A stretch of 64,000 nucleotides of DNA from Ciona intestinalis (Eukaryota; Chordata; Ascidiacea; Phlebobranchia; Cionidae), in the NCBI RefSeq assembly GCF_000224145.3, contig NC_020171.2:1065391-1129390 (forward strand). The letters run 5' to 3'. Shown piece by piece: positions 34,318 through 45,734 of this stretch (its first letter is position 1; every line of letters begins with the position of its first letter). The notes under the pieces are model-generated. The model was not told the DNA's origin. It ran no database searches and saw only the letters and a program-made list of their open reading frames with translations. The translations under genes and the position numbers were made by a program.

Positions 34318-34538
34318 ATTATTTCCTTTTTTGCTACACTGTACTTAATAAAGTATATAAAACAGATTTTAAAATAATATTTAATACTGTATATATTGCA
34401 CATTTTTATCAAAGGAAACAAAAGGAGTTTTAAACGAAGATAAGACAAATGTATAACTGCGGTAAAATAAAAATCTATTTAAGTAACTAAAAAATAAGTT
34501 AATAATAACGAATACAACAAAAATAACTGTATAATGGT

Positions 34539-35969
34539 CTATGCTATCTTAAACACTTGACTTAAAACGTCTAACGGATGCACTATTGTTAAACCCGCTA
34601 CTCCTATCATAATGTAATTTATGGTACTAAAATGGGGGTCATATTTAACGGCGAGAAAAAAAATGCCGAATTGTCCGAGTGCAGTTATACCGGCTATCAT
34701 CATAGAAATGCCCAAAAGCGTGCCGAAGTGTCTGGCTGGAAACGCGATTGCAATTACCGCAGTGTTACTTGCATAAAGAAACGAACGCATTAAAATAAAG
34801 AAGAAAAATGCAGGATACACTTGGTGTAGAGCAAGACACAATGTAAACAAAACTCCAAAAAGTGTGGAAATTGTTGTAGCCGTAAAAAGCCCAAGCCACG
34901 TTGATTTATAACGATTGTAGCCAATTTTTAGACATAACTTCATAACTAAGTCTGTGGTTAAGCCGTTTAAAGGCGCTACTACGATGCCGAGTAACAGTAA
35001 GACCCCAAGGATGCTTGTAAGTGTGCTAACTTCATTTGGCTTGACAAAACTTTTTAGCCAGGTCTCGTAGCTCCCAAGGAAATATACGACAATGAGATTT
35101 AACAGACTCATAAATATCTGTGTAGTCAAAAACATATTAGTACAAATGCATTCTTTCAAGCTGCGGTTGTCTAGCTCATTTTCAACGTCCGAGTTTGGTA
35201 ATTCCGTCGTATTATCTTCATTATCCTGTCCTAATATGCGATCCGTTTCTTTAGAATCGTCCTTTTCCTTTCCGCATTTTGAACCCCATTGAAAAATACC
35301 ATATTTCGGTTGATCTTCAGTTTCAGAAAACCATTTCTTCGGTCGCAGTGTGTAAGTGGTCACCCAACAGTACAAAGTACAGAAGCAATACACAATCAGA
35401 ATATCCTTTAGTTTGTATAACCCAGAATCATGCAGAGTTTTGAATATAAAGAACATAATTGCACCAGAATCGTACGAGCCATTGTATAGTGTAACAAACG
35501 ACGCCCGAAAAGACGGGCATAAAGCCGCGACTTTAATATTACTGATTAAAAGATTCAACCCGCCGATTCCAATTAGAGTTACACCAATAAACAATAACTC
35601 AGCGGTGTCAGGTGTAGCTATAGCCATCACAGCTACACCTACAGTGAGCATACAGGTGGCGCCAGTACGATGCACCCAAGTCCCAAAACGGTCGAATATA
35701 TAACCTCCAACAGGTAGTAGTATCATCATTGTAGAAGTCCCAATAGTAAAAACCAAGTTCAGTTTCGAATTACTAGCAGGACATGATAGCGTCTTATTCC
35801 CAGTCGTGGTATAAAGCGTCGAGTTTTTGCTCGTCCCGTTACATAAGTATGAAAAATATCCTTCTTTTATTAAAACGAACTCCAGAGACGGCCATCCATA
35901 AATTATACCAGCAAAAAACACGCACTCAATCGAAGCTGTTACTATTGTTAAGAAATTTTGTATCTTCAT
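34539..35969 (-). CDS. SLC43A3: SLC43-family carrier, SLC43A3 (EEG1)-like, intronless
   Basis: One uninterrupted frame of 476 aa from an ATG at 35969. The start has FFAGIIYGWPSLEFVLIKEG and SYLC, matching SLC43A3 FAGVLFGWPSLVFVFKNEDYF. Conserved blocks are GGYIFDRFGT, GIGGLNLLISNIKVAALCPS, SFVTLYNGSYDSGAIMFFIF and MRSFLYASNTAVIAIAFPAR (human [22 protein letters not shown]). Twelve hydrophobic segments, with a long acidic cytosolic loop about residues 215-275 (DSKETDRILGQDNEDNTTEL), fit the major facilitator fold. SLC43A3 carries purine nucleobases; SLC43A1/2 carry large neutral amino acids. Substrate here is inferred from the closest family only. Vertebrate members have many exons, so the single exon is unusual. 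The upstream flank holds a partial duplicate of its first codons. Confidence 0.9.
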   Translation of the reverse strand: MKIQNFLTIVTASIECVFFAGIIYGWPSLEFVLIKEGYFSYLCNGTSKNSTLYTTTGNKTLSCPASNSKLNLVFTIGTSTMMILLPVGGYIFDRFGTWVHRTGATCMLTVGVAVMAIATPDTAELLFIGVTLIGIGGLNLLISNIKVAALCPSFRASFVTLYNGSYDSGAIMFFIFKTLHDSGLYKLKDILIVYCFCTLYCWVTTYTLRPKKWFSETEDQPKYGIFQWGSKCGKEKDDSKETDRILGQDNEDNTTELPNSDVENELDNRSLKECICTNMFLTTQIFMSLLNLIVVYFLGSYETWLKSFVKPNEVSTLTSILGVLLLLGIVVAPLNGLTTDLVMKLCLKIGYNRYKSTWLGLFTATTISTLFGVLFTLCLALHQVYPAFFFFILMRSFLYASNTAVIAIAFPARHFGTLLGISMMIAGITALGQFGIFFLAVKYDPHFSTINYIMIGVAGLTIVHPLDVLSQVFKIA

Positions 35970-36205
35970 TCTGTATTTAACACCTGGTACCTAAATCTTA
36001 CTCCTGAAATGTAACATCAAAACAAGCAAATTAATATCGGTTGTCAAAATCAACAAGTCAAAGAAAACGCACTCAATTAAAGCTGTTACTATTGTTAAAA
36101 CAATTGTATCTTCAATTTTTATTTAACACCTAGTACCTAAATCTTACCCCTGCGATGCAAAACAAAAACAAGCAAATTAATTTTCGGTGCTCAAGATTGG
36201 CCGGA
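35917..36205. repeat. Tandem duplication of about 147 bp over the SLC43A3-like start
   Basis: CGCACTCAAT begins copies at 35921 and 36068. Shared words include AGCTGTTACTATTGTTAA, TTTAACACCT(G/A)GTACCTAA and AAACAAGCAAATTAAT. The upstream copy has TTG in place of ATG and a one-base loss, so it codes no usable N-terminus. Confidence 0.85.
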
Positions 36206-36726
36206 CCTCAGCAATGGTATGAGACTGTAAATGATTTATAGCGTTCATTGTGCTTACCGTTGCTTTTAGTTTCAATGCACTGTGTAAATAGACTTTGCTC
36301 CAACTGTAGGCAATAAACTTTGCAATATTTACATTACTGTATTGAAGTTTCTTATTGGCTATAATACAGTATATATTTATATATCATATAGTCTACGTCA
36401 GCGTAATGCCTTTATATGCAACAGTTACACTTATTAACTGACGTTCTTCTCCAACTTTTAATCCTATCGTGTTTTAACAACTGTTGTTTTGCTTTTGATT
36501 CCCTTCACTGCATTCTATAAATAACATGATCTTTGCTATCGTTTTCAAAAATGTAAATAGAAATTATGTTGTGTTATAATCCTCATAACAGTAATTAAAA
36601 CACTGCTGTTCCGACTGCGGAATATGCCTACACATCAAATACCTTGCAAAATAAATTACAGATGAACTGTTAAACGCAACTATACGAACTTTTATAGGTT
36701 GATTGTGCTTCAAGCATAGATATAAT

Positions 36727-36920
36727 ATAGTACAACGAGGAAGGTGGGACAGCTTTACCACATTATATTCAAGTATCCTGATCGTGTTTTAAACAACCAA
36801 CAACGGTCTACTGGAGTCGTGAGAATACGGTTTTATAGTTATTTGAATGTTCTTTGTTTACTACCAAATGGGACGAGAAAATAAAATGAAAATGTGTACC
36901 GTCTTCCCCACAATTTAACT
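36727..36920. mobile_element. MITE family A, full copy
   Basis: ATAGTACAACGAGGAAGGTG to GTACCGTCTTCCCCACAATT; ends more diverged than most. Confidence 0.75.
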
Positions 36921-37950
36921 GAATGCATAATAATTGAATATTAAACAGTCGTGTTGCGTAACTATAAAACATCTAGTGTAACTGTGTCTATAATTGATCG
37001 ACATAGCGTTTTCCCACCACTATAAGGAAGTGATATAACAGCCTGCCATTCTTGTGTAAAATATCTCTTCGTTGTTTTGTGTTACAGGCGCACAAGTTTC
37101 ACGCTATATAAAAGCCCTCCTATTTTCGTTTCGAAAGCAGTAGAATCTCTCTTATACTGTTGCTGTCCTTGCGTTTGTCCGTAGCTTGATGTCGCTGGTC
37201 TGTCCGCCGATAAACTGAATTGTTGACCTATAGCGCTACGGAGTCGTTACTTTAAGATGGGCGCAAACATGACGTATTTGGTGGCACCCCAACAAACTAA
37301 CATAGGCGCTTAAAACACGGTCATAAAATAGCATACTTGATTTTGAACGGTATCCTTTCGTTTATAAACAACTAGCTTAGAAGCACAAGCGTCCTGACTT
37401 CTGGCTATAACTATAAACGGATCTGAGTTATCATACGTTTTGAATATATGTATACACAGCAGTCTAGAAAATATAAACACTGTACTTTTGTAAGCTTATG
37501 CACCAGTTTATACTTGCCTAAATATTTTGCGATTTCGAAGAAGTCGAAACACGACTGCAACAGTTGTTTATAGTCTATACAATGCTAAATGCTGCTTTGT
37601 AAAAGTTTGAGGAAACATAAAGACTGCAGTTTTGTAAGCTTATACATCGGTGTATTCTTGCCTAACCAGTCTCCGATCTAGTCCAAAACTCTAGTTTCAG
37701 CATAGGCGTAGTCTGTGTGTTGGGCTAAGTCCAAAACACGACTGCAGCAGTTTTCCGTACCAAGATATGCTGTTTTGTAATTCGAAGCGGATAAATCTTT
37801 GGCTTAGCGTGCCATAAGCCCTTACGCGTTGTAAACATTAACGGAAACACAAGCAAAGCGTAGACAGAACAGCTGTTTAAACTTGCGCACTGTAATCAAG
37901 CTTGCGACTTATACCATGAATTATAGCGGTTTGTAATTACAGCGCATAGT

Positions 37951-38150
37951 ATTGTAGGGTGGGATGGATGCCGTTAGCACATAATGTCCAATATTTCAAA
38001 ACGTCTATTTGAACAATTAACAACCCTGTTTTAAAGTTGCGTGTCTATACTGTTATATAATTTTGTTAATATTCTATGTATACTACCAAATTGGGATAAG
38101 AAAAGAGAATGAAAACCTGTTTTTCTAAGCATACCCTCCTTTAGTATATT
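37951..38150. mobile_element. MITE family A2, full copy
   Basis: TATTGTAGGGTGGGATGGAT ... TAAGCATACCCTCCTTTAGT, with GCCGTTAGCACATAATGTCC near the left end. Confidence 0.75.
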
Positions 38151-38421
38151 TAGGAAATTTGGGATACGGTGAAAGATTGGTGCAAACACCTTAAACAACT
38201 TCCCGCTTTAAACACCAATACAGTTTATGCTTTGCTATATCAATAGAGTGTTTTGCCACAAAATGACATTTTATTATGCTCTATCAAAAGTAATACAAAT
38301 ACTACAACACAAATCGGCGTTTAAAATATAAAATCAAAGAATAATATATAGGATGCTACGTTTTATAAGGCTGGTAAACAGTACACAATGATTACAGATA
38401 GTTTTCAAATTTCAAAGTCAG

Positions 38422-38550
38422 AAGAACCTGATCGTTTTTGTAACAATTAACAACAATCTATGGGAGTGGTGACCATACGATTTTATAATTCTTTGAATGT
38501 TCTTTGTCTACTACCAAATGAGATGAGAAAATAGAATGAAAATGTGTCTT
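38422..38550. mobile_element. MITE family A, ends missing
   Basis: AACAATTAACAACAATCTAT and TCTACTACCAAATGAGATGA, the family middle only. Confidence 0.7.
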
Positions 38551-38806
38551 GTTAAAAGGAGGTCCCGTACAGCCAAGATTAAGGACAGAAGCATTCGGTT
38601 GGAACGTTCATAGAATAGGACCTGAACATCTGAAATATTACAAAGCTTAATTATATCACCAAAATCGAAAATATAGCTGTAAAACTTTTATAGAGATAAA
38701 ATAGCTATAAAATCGAAAAATTGTATGATATATTGTATGGCATACAGCATTGGGTATATACACAGTACGTACTATACACACAGCTCGATATTTTGAAATG
38801 TATTTA

Positions 38807-38941
38807 TCACACTTATGGTTTTGGGGCAATGGGCAAAATTCTAGCCGAAATCTTAACTATTATATAGAGTATATTTTAAAAATATATTTATCACACTTGG
38901 TTTTGGGGCGATGGGACAATTCTAGCCGAAATCTTAACTAT
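38807..38941 (-). repeat. Family E-like tandem pair
   Basis: TATCACACTT...GGTTTTGGGGC and ATTCTAGCCGAAATCTTAAC occur twice, about 78 bp apart, followed by an E-type GTGCAGGACCCC. Confidence 0.7.
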
Positions 38942-39669
38942 AGAGTGCCATTGTGCAGGACCCCATCCAAGACTAGAACAGGATAGTCACTATGCACAAT
39001 AAAATAAACTAATTTCAGGCCTAAATTTCATACCCAATGGCGTGCCACGCGGCAGAACCTCGCCGACGTAAAATAAAACACAATATTTTCGATGCCACAA
39101 AATGGCGGCTAGTTTATAGAATAATGTACCTGAAAACCGTTCGAGTTAAAACGGGTCGAATAAAATCTCTCTGTTCGTGTTCGTGGCTTAGCGGGGGTCC
39201 TATGCCCAGATGGAAACCCACGAAACAAGCAATATCCGCATATAACGGTAGAGTACATAGCTCGATCAGAGTTTACGCATTGTAGGGTCGCTACTTCCCA
39301 AGTTATTGACACTTTTCGCCTCTTACGTAGAAGACTGCAGTTTTCGCTTATAAACCTGTAGGTACAAACTAATAAGGCATTTCATTCTATTTGTACATTA
39401 TACTCTCAATATATTCTATTCTATATGCATTCGATTCTATATGGGTAAGGTTCTACAGCAAATGTATATAGGAATTAGTTGGCCAACAGCCTCAAAGTAA
39501 CAATAAAGTAACAATGTAATCTTGTATTCATAATATAAAAAAAAACAAATTATACAAAATAACAAAATTCATAAAACTAGTTTTAAAAATTTAAACAAAA
39601 ATTAAAACACTATATCGTTATTTATTTCTACGCCATAAAAATAAGCTACCGCTAAAACGATTTGTAGTT

Positions 39670-39869
39670 GGTTGGAATAAGACAGTAGGCCTACATGTTT
39701 TCATTTTATTTTCTCGTCCTATTTGGTAGTAAACAAAAAAAAACAGTTAAAAAATATAAAACCGTATCTTCACGACTCTAAAAAGGCGTTATTAATTGTT
39801 AAGGACACGATTAGGAATTATGGAATATTATGTGCTAATGGTATTCATCTTGCACCACAGTACTATACC
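39670..39869. mobile_element. MITE family A2 copy
   Basis: ATGTTTTCATTTTATTTTCT through GCTAATGGTATTCATCTTGC and ACAGTACTAT. Confidence 0.75.
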
Positions 39870-40009
39870 TGCCAGTCACATTATCCTGTTCACTTTGCCG
39901 AAGCCATTCTGAGATACCATGGCTATGAACCGCTTCTGCCTTTTCAGGGCAAATCAAAATGGCGCACACGAGAATAGCCTTAAAAATATAACGACTTCAG
40001 CAATAAAGA

Positions 40010-40160
40010 ATATATAGTATATAGGCTGGGTTAAGATAGTACAGGTTTTCATTCTCTTTTATCGTTTCATTTGGTTGTAAACATAAAATTTTACAGAATT
40101 ATATCACGAGGTATATGCCTAAGACTCTAAAAAAAGAGTGTTGGTAATAGTAAATTCACG
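40010..40160. mobile_element. MITE family A2, right part diverged
   Basis: ATATAGGCTGGGTTAAGATA, then TTTCATTCTCTTTTATCGTT and AAAAAGAGTGTTGGTAATAG. Confidence 0.65.
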
Positions 40161-40704
40161 ATTCGAAAACGTTAAAAGTACAACTACTTACAATAAGTGA
40201 GATTATCTTCATGTTTTATCTTGATAAACACCCGTTTCGAATGAACACAAATAAGTTGGTATAATGCAAACTTCATTTTGTGAGCTTATATAGAAAAAAA
40301 TCTGGAAAAAAATGAAAAAAAATCTGGGAAGACCCATTATCTAAACTATAAGGTACCTTTTTCTGAGGTAAAATACTCTGAAACTACACAATACTCAGCA
40401 GTCCCTAAACTGTACTTCGGTACACAAGCAACTCGGCCACATTGAATATGGATTACTAGCCAAATATATTAAATTTTAACAACCGGTAAAAGCAAGGGGA
40501 AGGACTTCAGTTGCGAACGTACGGATTTGCCTACAGTTTCCCTTCTTTGAATTTAATAAGCTTTTCGGTTTAAGAAAGGTATTTGATGTTAATTAACAAC
40601 CTTCTGGTTCGTTTTCGGTCGCCATCTACTAGAAACTTTCCGTAAACCGCCCACGCATCAATACAAACATATATTAAGCAGCGGAAAGTTCGATGTAAAA
40701 TTAG

Positions 40705-40882
40705 GTTTGAGCAGATGAACCATCTTTTCATTTTCTTTATTCGCCCCATTTGGTAGTAAGAAAAGATTTTTAGAGAACTATATGTATTTCTCACGACCCA
40801 ATAAGAGCGTTGTTAATTGTTTAAAATATGATTAGAAAATATGGGGTATTATGTTAGATATTTATCGTACCATATTATACCA
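40705..40882. mobile_element. MITE family A2 copy
   Basis: GATGAACCATCTTTTCATTT, CCCCATTTGGTAGTAAGAAA, AAGAGCGTTGTTAATTGTTT. Confidence 0.75.
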
Positions 40883-41042
40883 TACGCATAGGCAACAAAA
40901 CTTTATGACAGTATAACGTAAACGTTTGCACAGTAGTAAGTAGGAATTTTGCATATAAGTATAAACCCTTGTGAATAAAAAAACAATAATAATCAATCGT
41001 TTTTTTCAAAATGTGGGATTAAAATTTAGCTCTAAACGATAA

Positions 41043-41220
41043 TATAGTAGGGTGGGGAAAGACGGGACACCTTTAGCACATAATATCCAAATATCTTGAT
41101 GGGTTTTAAACAATTAATAACAGTCTATGGGAGCCGTGAGAAAACGGTTTTATAATTATTTTAATGTTCGTTGTTTACTACCAAATGGAACAAGAAAATA
41201 TAATGAAAAGGCACTTATAT
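41043..41220. mobile_element. MITE family A copy
   Basis: ATATAGTAGGGTGGGGAAAG with a perfect ACACCTTTAGCACATAATAT; right terminus lost. Confidence 0.85.
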
Positions 41221-41978
41221 ACAAAATAGTTGACCAGAATGCCGGTGTCCCAATAGAGTCGTTATAAACAAGCAATGTCATGCCGAGTTTTAACTTTGCG
41301 TTTAATAATGTCCGTCTTAAAATAACACACAAAAGTGAAATTCTTTAAGTTTTAACGTTCCTACAGCATGACTGTAGGTAAAGTGCAAATAAAACGGCGA
41401 TCCGATGACCGGATGGCGTTTTACAACTTGTCAGAGGAGAAATTCTGTACAGAAGATATAGTGCACACACGTCATAGAGCAACTCAGCTAAGCCACCGAG
41501 TAGAAACATAAAAGTTGAGCACGTAAAACTTGTGCGCTGGAAATATATCTTTCGGCACTGTTTCAATGGTTTAGTTTTAATGTTTACCAAAATTTGTCAT
41601 ATGTACCCATAAAAATCAGTTTTGGTATTTCTTTTATAAACCCTCGGTAAAAAAAGCATCATTTTTACAAAAAATCCTAAAAAATATAACAAGTTGCCAC
41701 TGTTTTATTACATTTTTTAGCACACGGTTCAATATAGCATGTCCTATTTACCAAAAGTGGTTCTATGTTTCCTGTTATAAACCCCTATAGTGAAATTAAG
41801 GTTTTGACGCAACAGTGGCGCCACTGTTCAATAATATGAAATGTCTTTTTAATAAAGGTATTTGCCATATTGGATTCCCCTTATAAATTCTTGCTTGGGA
41901 AAGTAACACATTTACATGAAAATTGCCACAATTTGAAACAAAATAAATATTACATCCATATAGTGCCGAATATACAAT

Positions 41979-42164
41979 ATAGTGGAGTGGGGAATATGGG
42001 ACACCTTTTCATTCTATTTTCTCGTCCCATTGGATGGTTAGCAAAGAACATTTAAAAAATTATAAAACCGTATCTCACGACTCACATAAACCGTTGTAAA
42101 TTGTTTAAACACGATCAGGATATTTGAATAATATGTGCTAAATATGTTCCATCTTACCCCACGA
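41979..42164. mobile_element. MITE family A, full copy
   Basis: ATATAGTGGAGTGGGGAATA to GTTCCATCTTACCCCACG. Confidence 0.85.
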
Positions 42165-43593
42165 AAACGTCCATAAACTTTCCACGTTAAACACACCCGG
42201 GGAAAATAAATTCAAATCTTACGCCCACGCATTTATTGTAACATAGCAATTTGACGCAGCCTGAAGATATATTAAGCAAACATATGGCAAAATAATGGAA
42301 ATGTAAACTATGGAAACTTCCTGCCATTAAAAACCTTTTAGTCTAATTATAGGCTAAACTTATCACGATCGGGAAAATACCTGAAACTTAACGTGGATTC
42401 GAAACTAGTAAAAAACAGTAACGCGACCGGTAGCAAACGGTAGTGTAGAATTGTGACGTAACAAAAAGCAGCGATTGTCAACCGAGATAGTGCGCGTGAC
42501 GTCACAAGTAACGAAAAAAAGAACTGTCGCGATTCCTGAAGCAGAATGTGATAAAGAACAATTTGAACTTGAACTATAATAACGTAATGAACGCAAAGCA
42601 AAAAACTTATAGCATAATGATATTTTATATAATGTAATGCAAGCATATTACTGTATAGTAGTATGAAGCTATAACACGTGTTGTAGTAAATAGTATGACA
42701 TATTATTATACTAATGTAATAAAAAACTACTTAACTTAAGTCTTGCATGAAATTTGCCTGAAACCTTCCAACTTGTAACCTGGTGTGGAACCAACTGCAT
42801 CTAAAACTGGAGCGTGGTAACTTGCTTTGTAGAAGAGGCGTTTTATGCACGGAGCAATTAAGGCGGGGATAATCAGCTGGTGCGAGGCGTCCGTCACGTG
42901 AGATATCTGACCAATCAGCTCCACAGATTGAATAGCAGGCTAATTGTGACGGAAGTTCAACATTTGTGACGTAACAAATTATGTTCACAATGATAGAGAT
43001 TCAAGATTTTGGATTATCGTTTTTAGCATCGTTTCTATTCTTATGGGGAGGTCTGACGGCAAGGCATAGACCACGGCGAAAAAATAACGTCTAAATTATT
43101 ATGACGTCACACAGGTTAACCTGTAACTTTGCGTTTCTATTGGTCAAAGTAATTTTAAATATATTTTTACCTTACAACACCATTAATAGTATATTATTTA
43201 GATTCTTTCTTTATTAAAGTGCGATTAGGCCTGCTCTGTTATGGGGTGTTGATGTGCTGAATATTTAAAAACACGTTCCTTGTAAAGCAGACTGCTGTTA
43301 TACAAGAGAGATCCTAAAAGTGTAATTCAAGATAAAAGTATTTCAAGGGACAATATGAAGTGAATACATGTAATATAATATTGAATATCACAGTGTAACA
43401 TTGCATGTATTGTAGTTATATTTATAAAATGGAACAGGAGGTTAATGGGGTCATATAGATACACAACCAACAACATGAAACCTGATAACTGCATATACAA
43501 CTGCGGTAGAATCAAACATACAATTTTATTTGAGATTATTTTGAGCAGTGAAAGCATATCGGATAGGTTGACTCGCTACTGATGTACAAAAGT

Positions 43594-43653
43594 TGGGAGT
43601 CGTGAGGATACGGTTTTACAATTCCTTGAATATTATTTGTTTACTACCAAAGC
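43594..43653. mobile_element. MITE family A fragment upstream of LRRC8-like gene 1
   Basis: GGGAGTCGTGAGGATACGGT and TTGTTTACTACCAAAGCACG, ending 68 bp before the ATG at 43722. Confidence 0.7.
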
Positions 43654-43721
43654 ACGTATAAGCTGACAGGTTTTTGTTCTAAATTCCATGCAGTTGTTTG
43701 TTTGTACTTGCAAAACAGAAA

Positions 43722-44803
43722 ATGGATGTAAAATATATTTTACAACCCTTCGACCAACATCTGGCGAGAAAGAAGTTATTGCCTTGGTGGGAAAGTTTGA
43801 GATCGTGCCTGCTGACATTAATGTTTATTTTGACCGCGTATACCATCTACAACGTTGACTACAATAAATTCGCATGCCCAATCAGGTCTGAACACTCGAC
43901 AGGACATGATTTTACAGCACCGGAGAATCCTAAGTATCTAGCCAATCTTTGCCGAGCGCAACTGCCGTGGTATTGTAAGCATCTTGGCCTTTGGATGAGC
44001 GGTATTCTAGTTTTACATATAGTGGCTGAAAAATGGTGGCTTGCCCTTCCCAGAGTAAATAATGCTATATCCTCACTTGGAGTAATTAATGGGTCGACCG
44101 ATGTTCGGCGCATCCACTTGGGGGAGCCAAAGCTGGGAAGAACAAAGTCCGTTTACTTTATACGCTGTGTTGTATTAATATGTTTAAACTTGGTCCTTGT
44201 GCATATATTGGTTTGGATTCTCATCATGGAACGTGACGGAGCATCATCAGGTTATAAGGTCACATTCAAACACACTGGAAACAACACAAAACAAATTTAC
44301 ACCTGTACATATGAGGCATACAATAACCTGATCCAAAACGTGATTGCATTCTTGGGTTTCTTAGCGACTTCTATGAACATAACAGTTATTTGCGAGATGT
44401 TGCCATACTTCGATTACAGAAGTTTTCTCTTGTTTTTCTATGCAAACTCCGAAAAGATAGAGGTAAAAATTTATATTCTTTGTTTTTTTGAATTAATAAA
44501 GTATTTTTAATAAAATATACTGATAAAAAGAAGGAGATAATATAAGGATTCGTAAATTAAAATGATCTGATACCAAAAAAGTTTAATCATTGATTCAATT
44601 GTGTTTCAGGAGCTTGAAGAGAGAAATAAACAAACTCTGAAAAATTTCCCAACTCTACTACAAACCGTAAGTTTGAAGTTAATTTCTTACTTTAAACTTA
44701 TAAAAAAAAACTTACTTCCGTTATCAACATTGAATGAATAACATTTCAGGGGTATGCAACCGAAAGAGAACGAAAAAGAAAGGACGCGCACAAGGATAAT
44801 TAA
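43722..44803 (+). CDS. LRRC8-like channel-domain protein 1, no leucine-rich repeats
   Basis: Exons 43722-44462, 44610-44666 and 44750-44803 join in frame to 283 aa ending in a stop. The N-terminus MDVKYILQPF...KKLLPWWESL has the PWW that precedes TM1 in LRRC8 subunits (LKPWWDVF). Four hydrophobic segments fall at about 27-44, 88-102, 147-168 and 205-223. EKWWLALPR at 103-111 sits after TM2 like FWFKFPR of LRRC8A. Loop cysteines are C52, C77 and C195 (YTCTYEAY). After TM4 comes LLFFYANSEKIEELEERNKQ and a basic end RERKRKDAHKDN. LRRC8A-E form volume-regulated anion channels with a long C-terminal LRR domain; here the gene stops where LRRs would start. A distant pannexin-like protein is the alternative. 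Its tandem paralog lies 931 bp downstream. Confidence 0.65.
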
Positions 44804-45734
44804 CTAATCACGCACGTTTAACAAACGACAAAAAATTCAACGTACTTTCTTCTGAACAACTTGCTTTCCTACTTCTACAACATCTGTACAAAAAAGGAGC
44901 TAAATGTGTAATGAGAACCTTGCTGTATATATAGACTTAACAATTGCATGTATAGTGGTAATTTAGCTTGGGTAAAATATAGTAAAAGGCGTTGTAAAAC
45001 CTACTGAAGAAATGCAAAAGTACATATATTATCTTTTTTTTAAATATAAACACTCACCCTTGGTATTTAACCGCATACGTCTCCGTTATATCCAATACCA
45101 AATAGCATACTATACTGAACAAACTATAAAGCCTAAATTTAGAATATAACCTTTTTAAGTTTTTTTAAGTCTCGTCCTATAATGTGATTCGCTATATTCT
45201 ACAACCTGCTACTACTATTTTGGTTTTAAGTCAATAAGCACAGGCGACTTCTTACCATCACAAGTAAGCATCGACGGCGGGAAAAAAATTAGCGCTTTAA
45301 ATTTATAGAAAATGTTCTGGAATTGCAATCATTGTTACGTCACAGACGCATAAAGTGGCGTTTATATTGTTCGATGATCTTTTAAATATTTTCCCACGAA
45401 ACAGATTATTAATATTAATACTACTTTTTCGACAATAGGTGTTAAACATTCTACTAAAGTTTTAAATGTGTTGAAACCAGATCATGTAATATAAACTAGA
45501 CATTACGTTGCGCCATAACTTCGTAACGTGAGAGATTCAAAAAAGAATACACAATACATTTCAGCCCACTACAAAAGAGCTGTACACAGCAAGTATATGT
45601 AATCCCATACTATATCTACAATAGGTGTCAACATTTTAAGTCAACAAACAAAGCCTTCTCAGGTTAAAGTTTGGCTATTAGATGCTGATTTGTATAAGTA
45701 CCTTTTTGCTGGTTAAATTGTCGGCAACGGAATA

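Larger units (their letters stand above)
36206..43593. other. 7.4-kb gene-poor region
   Basis: No exon on either strand has splice, length and family support together. It holds about nine MITE A/A2 copies, an E-type tandem at 38807-38941 and AT-rich DNA. GC-richer patches near 37085-37260 (TATATAAAAGCCCTCC at 37105, TATA-like), 39030-39290 and 42400-42560 could be regulatory or unseen exons. Confidence 0.4.

Noticed and set aside
35092-35980. Several plus-strand frames of 65-115 codons
   Set aside because: Antisense shadows of the SLC43A3-like gene.
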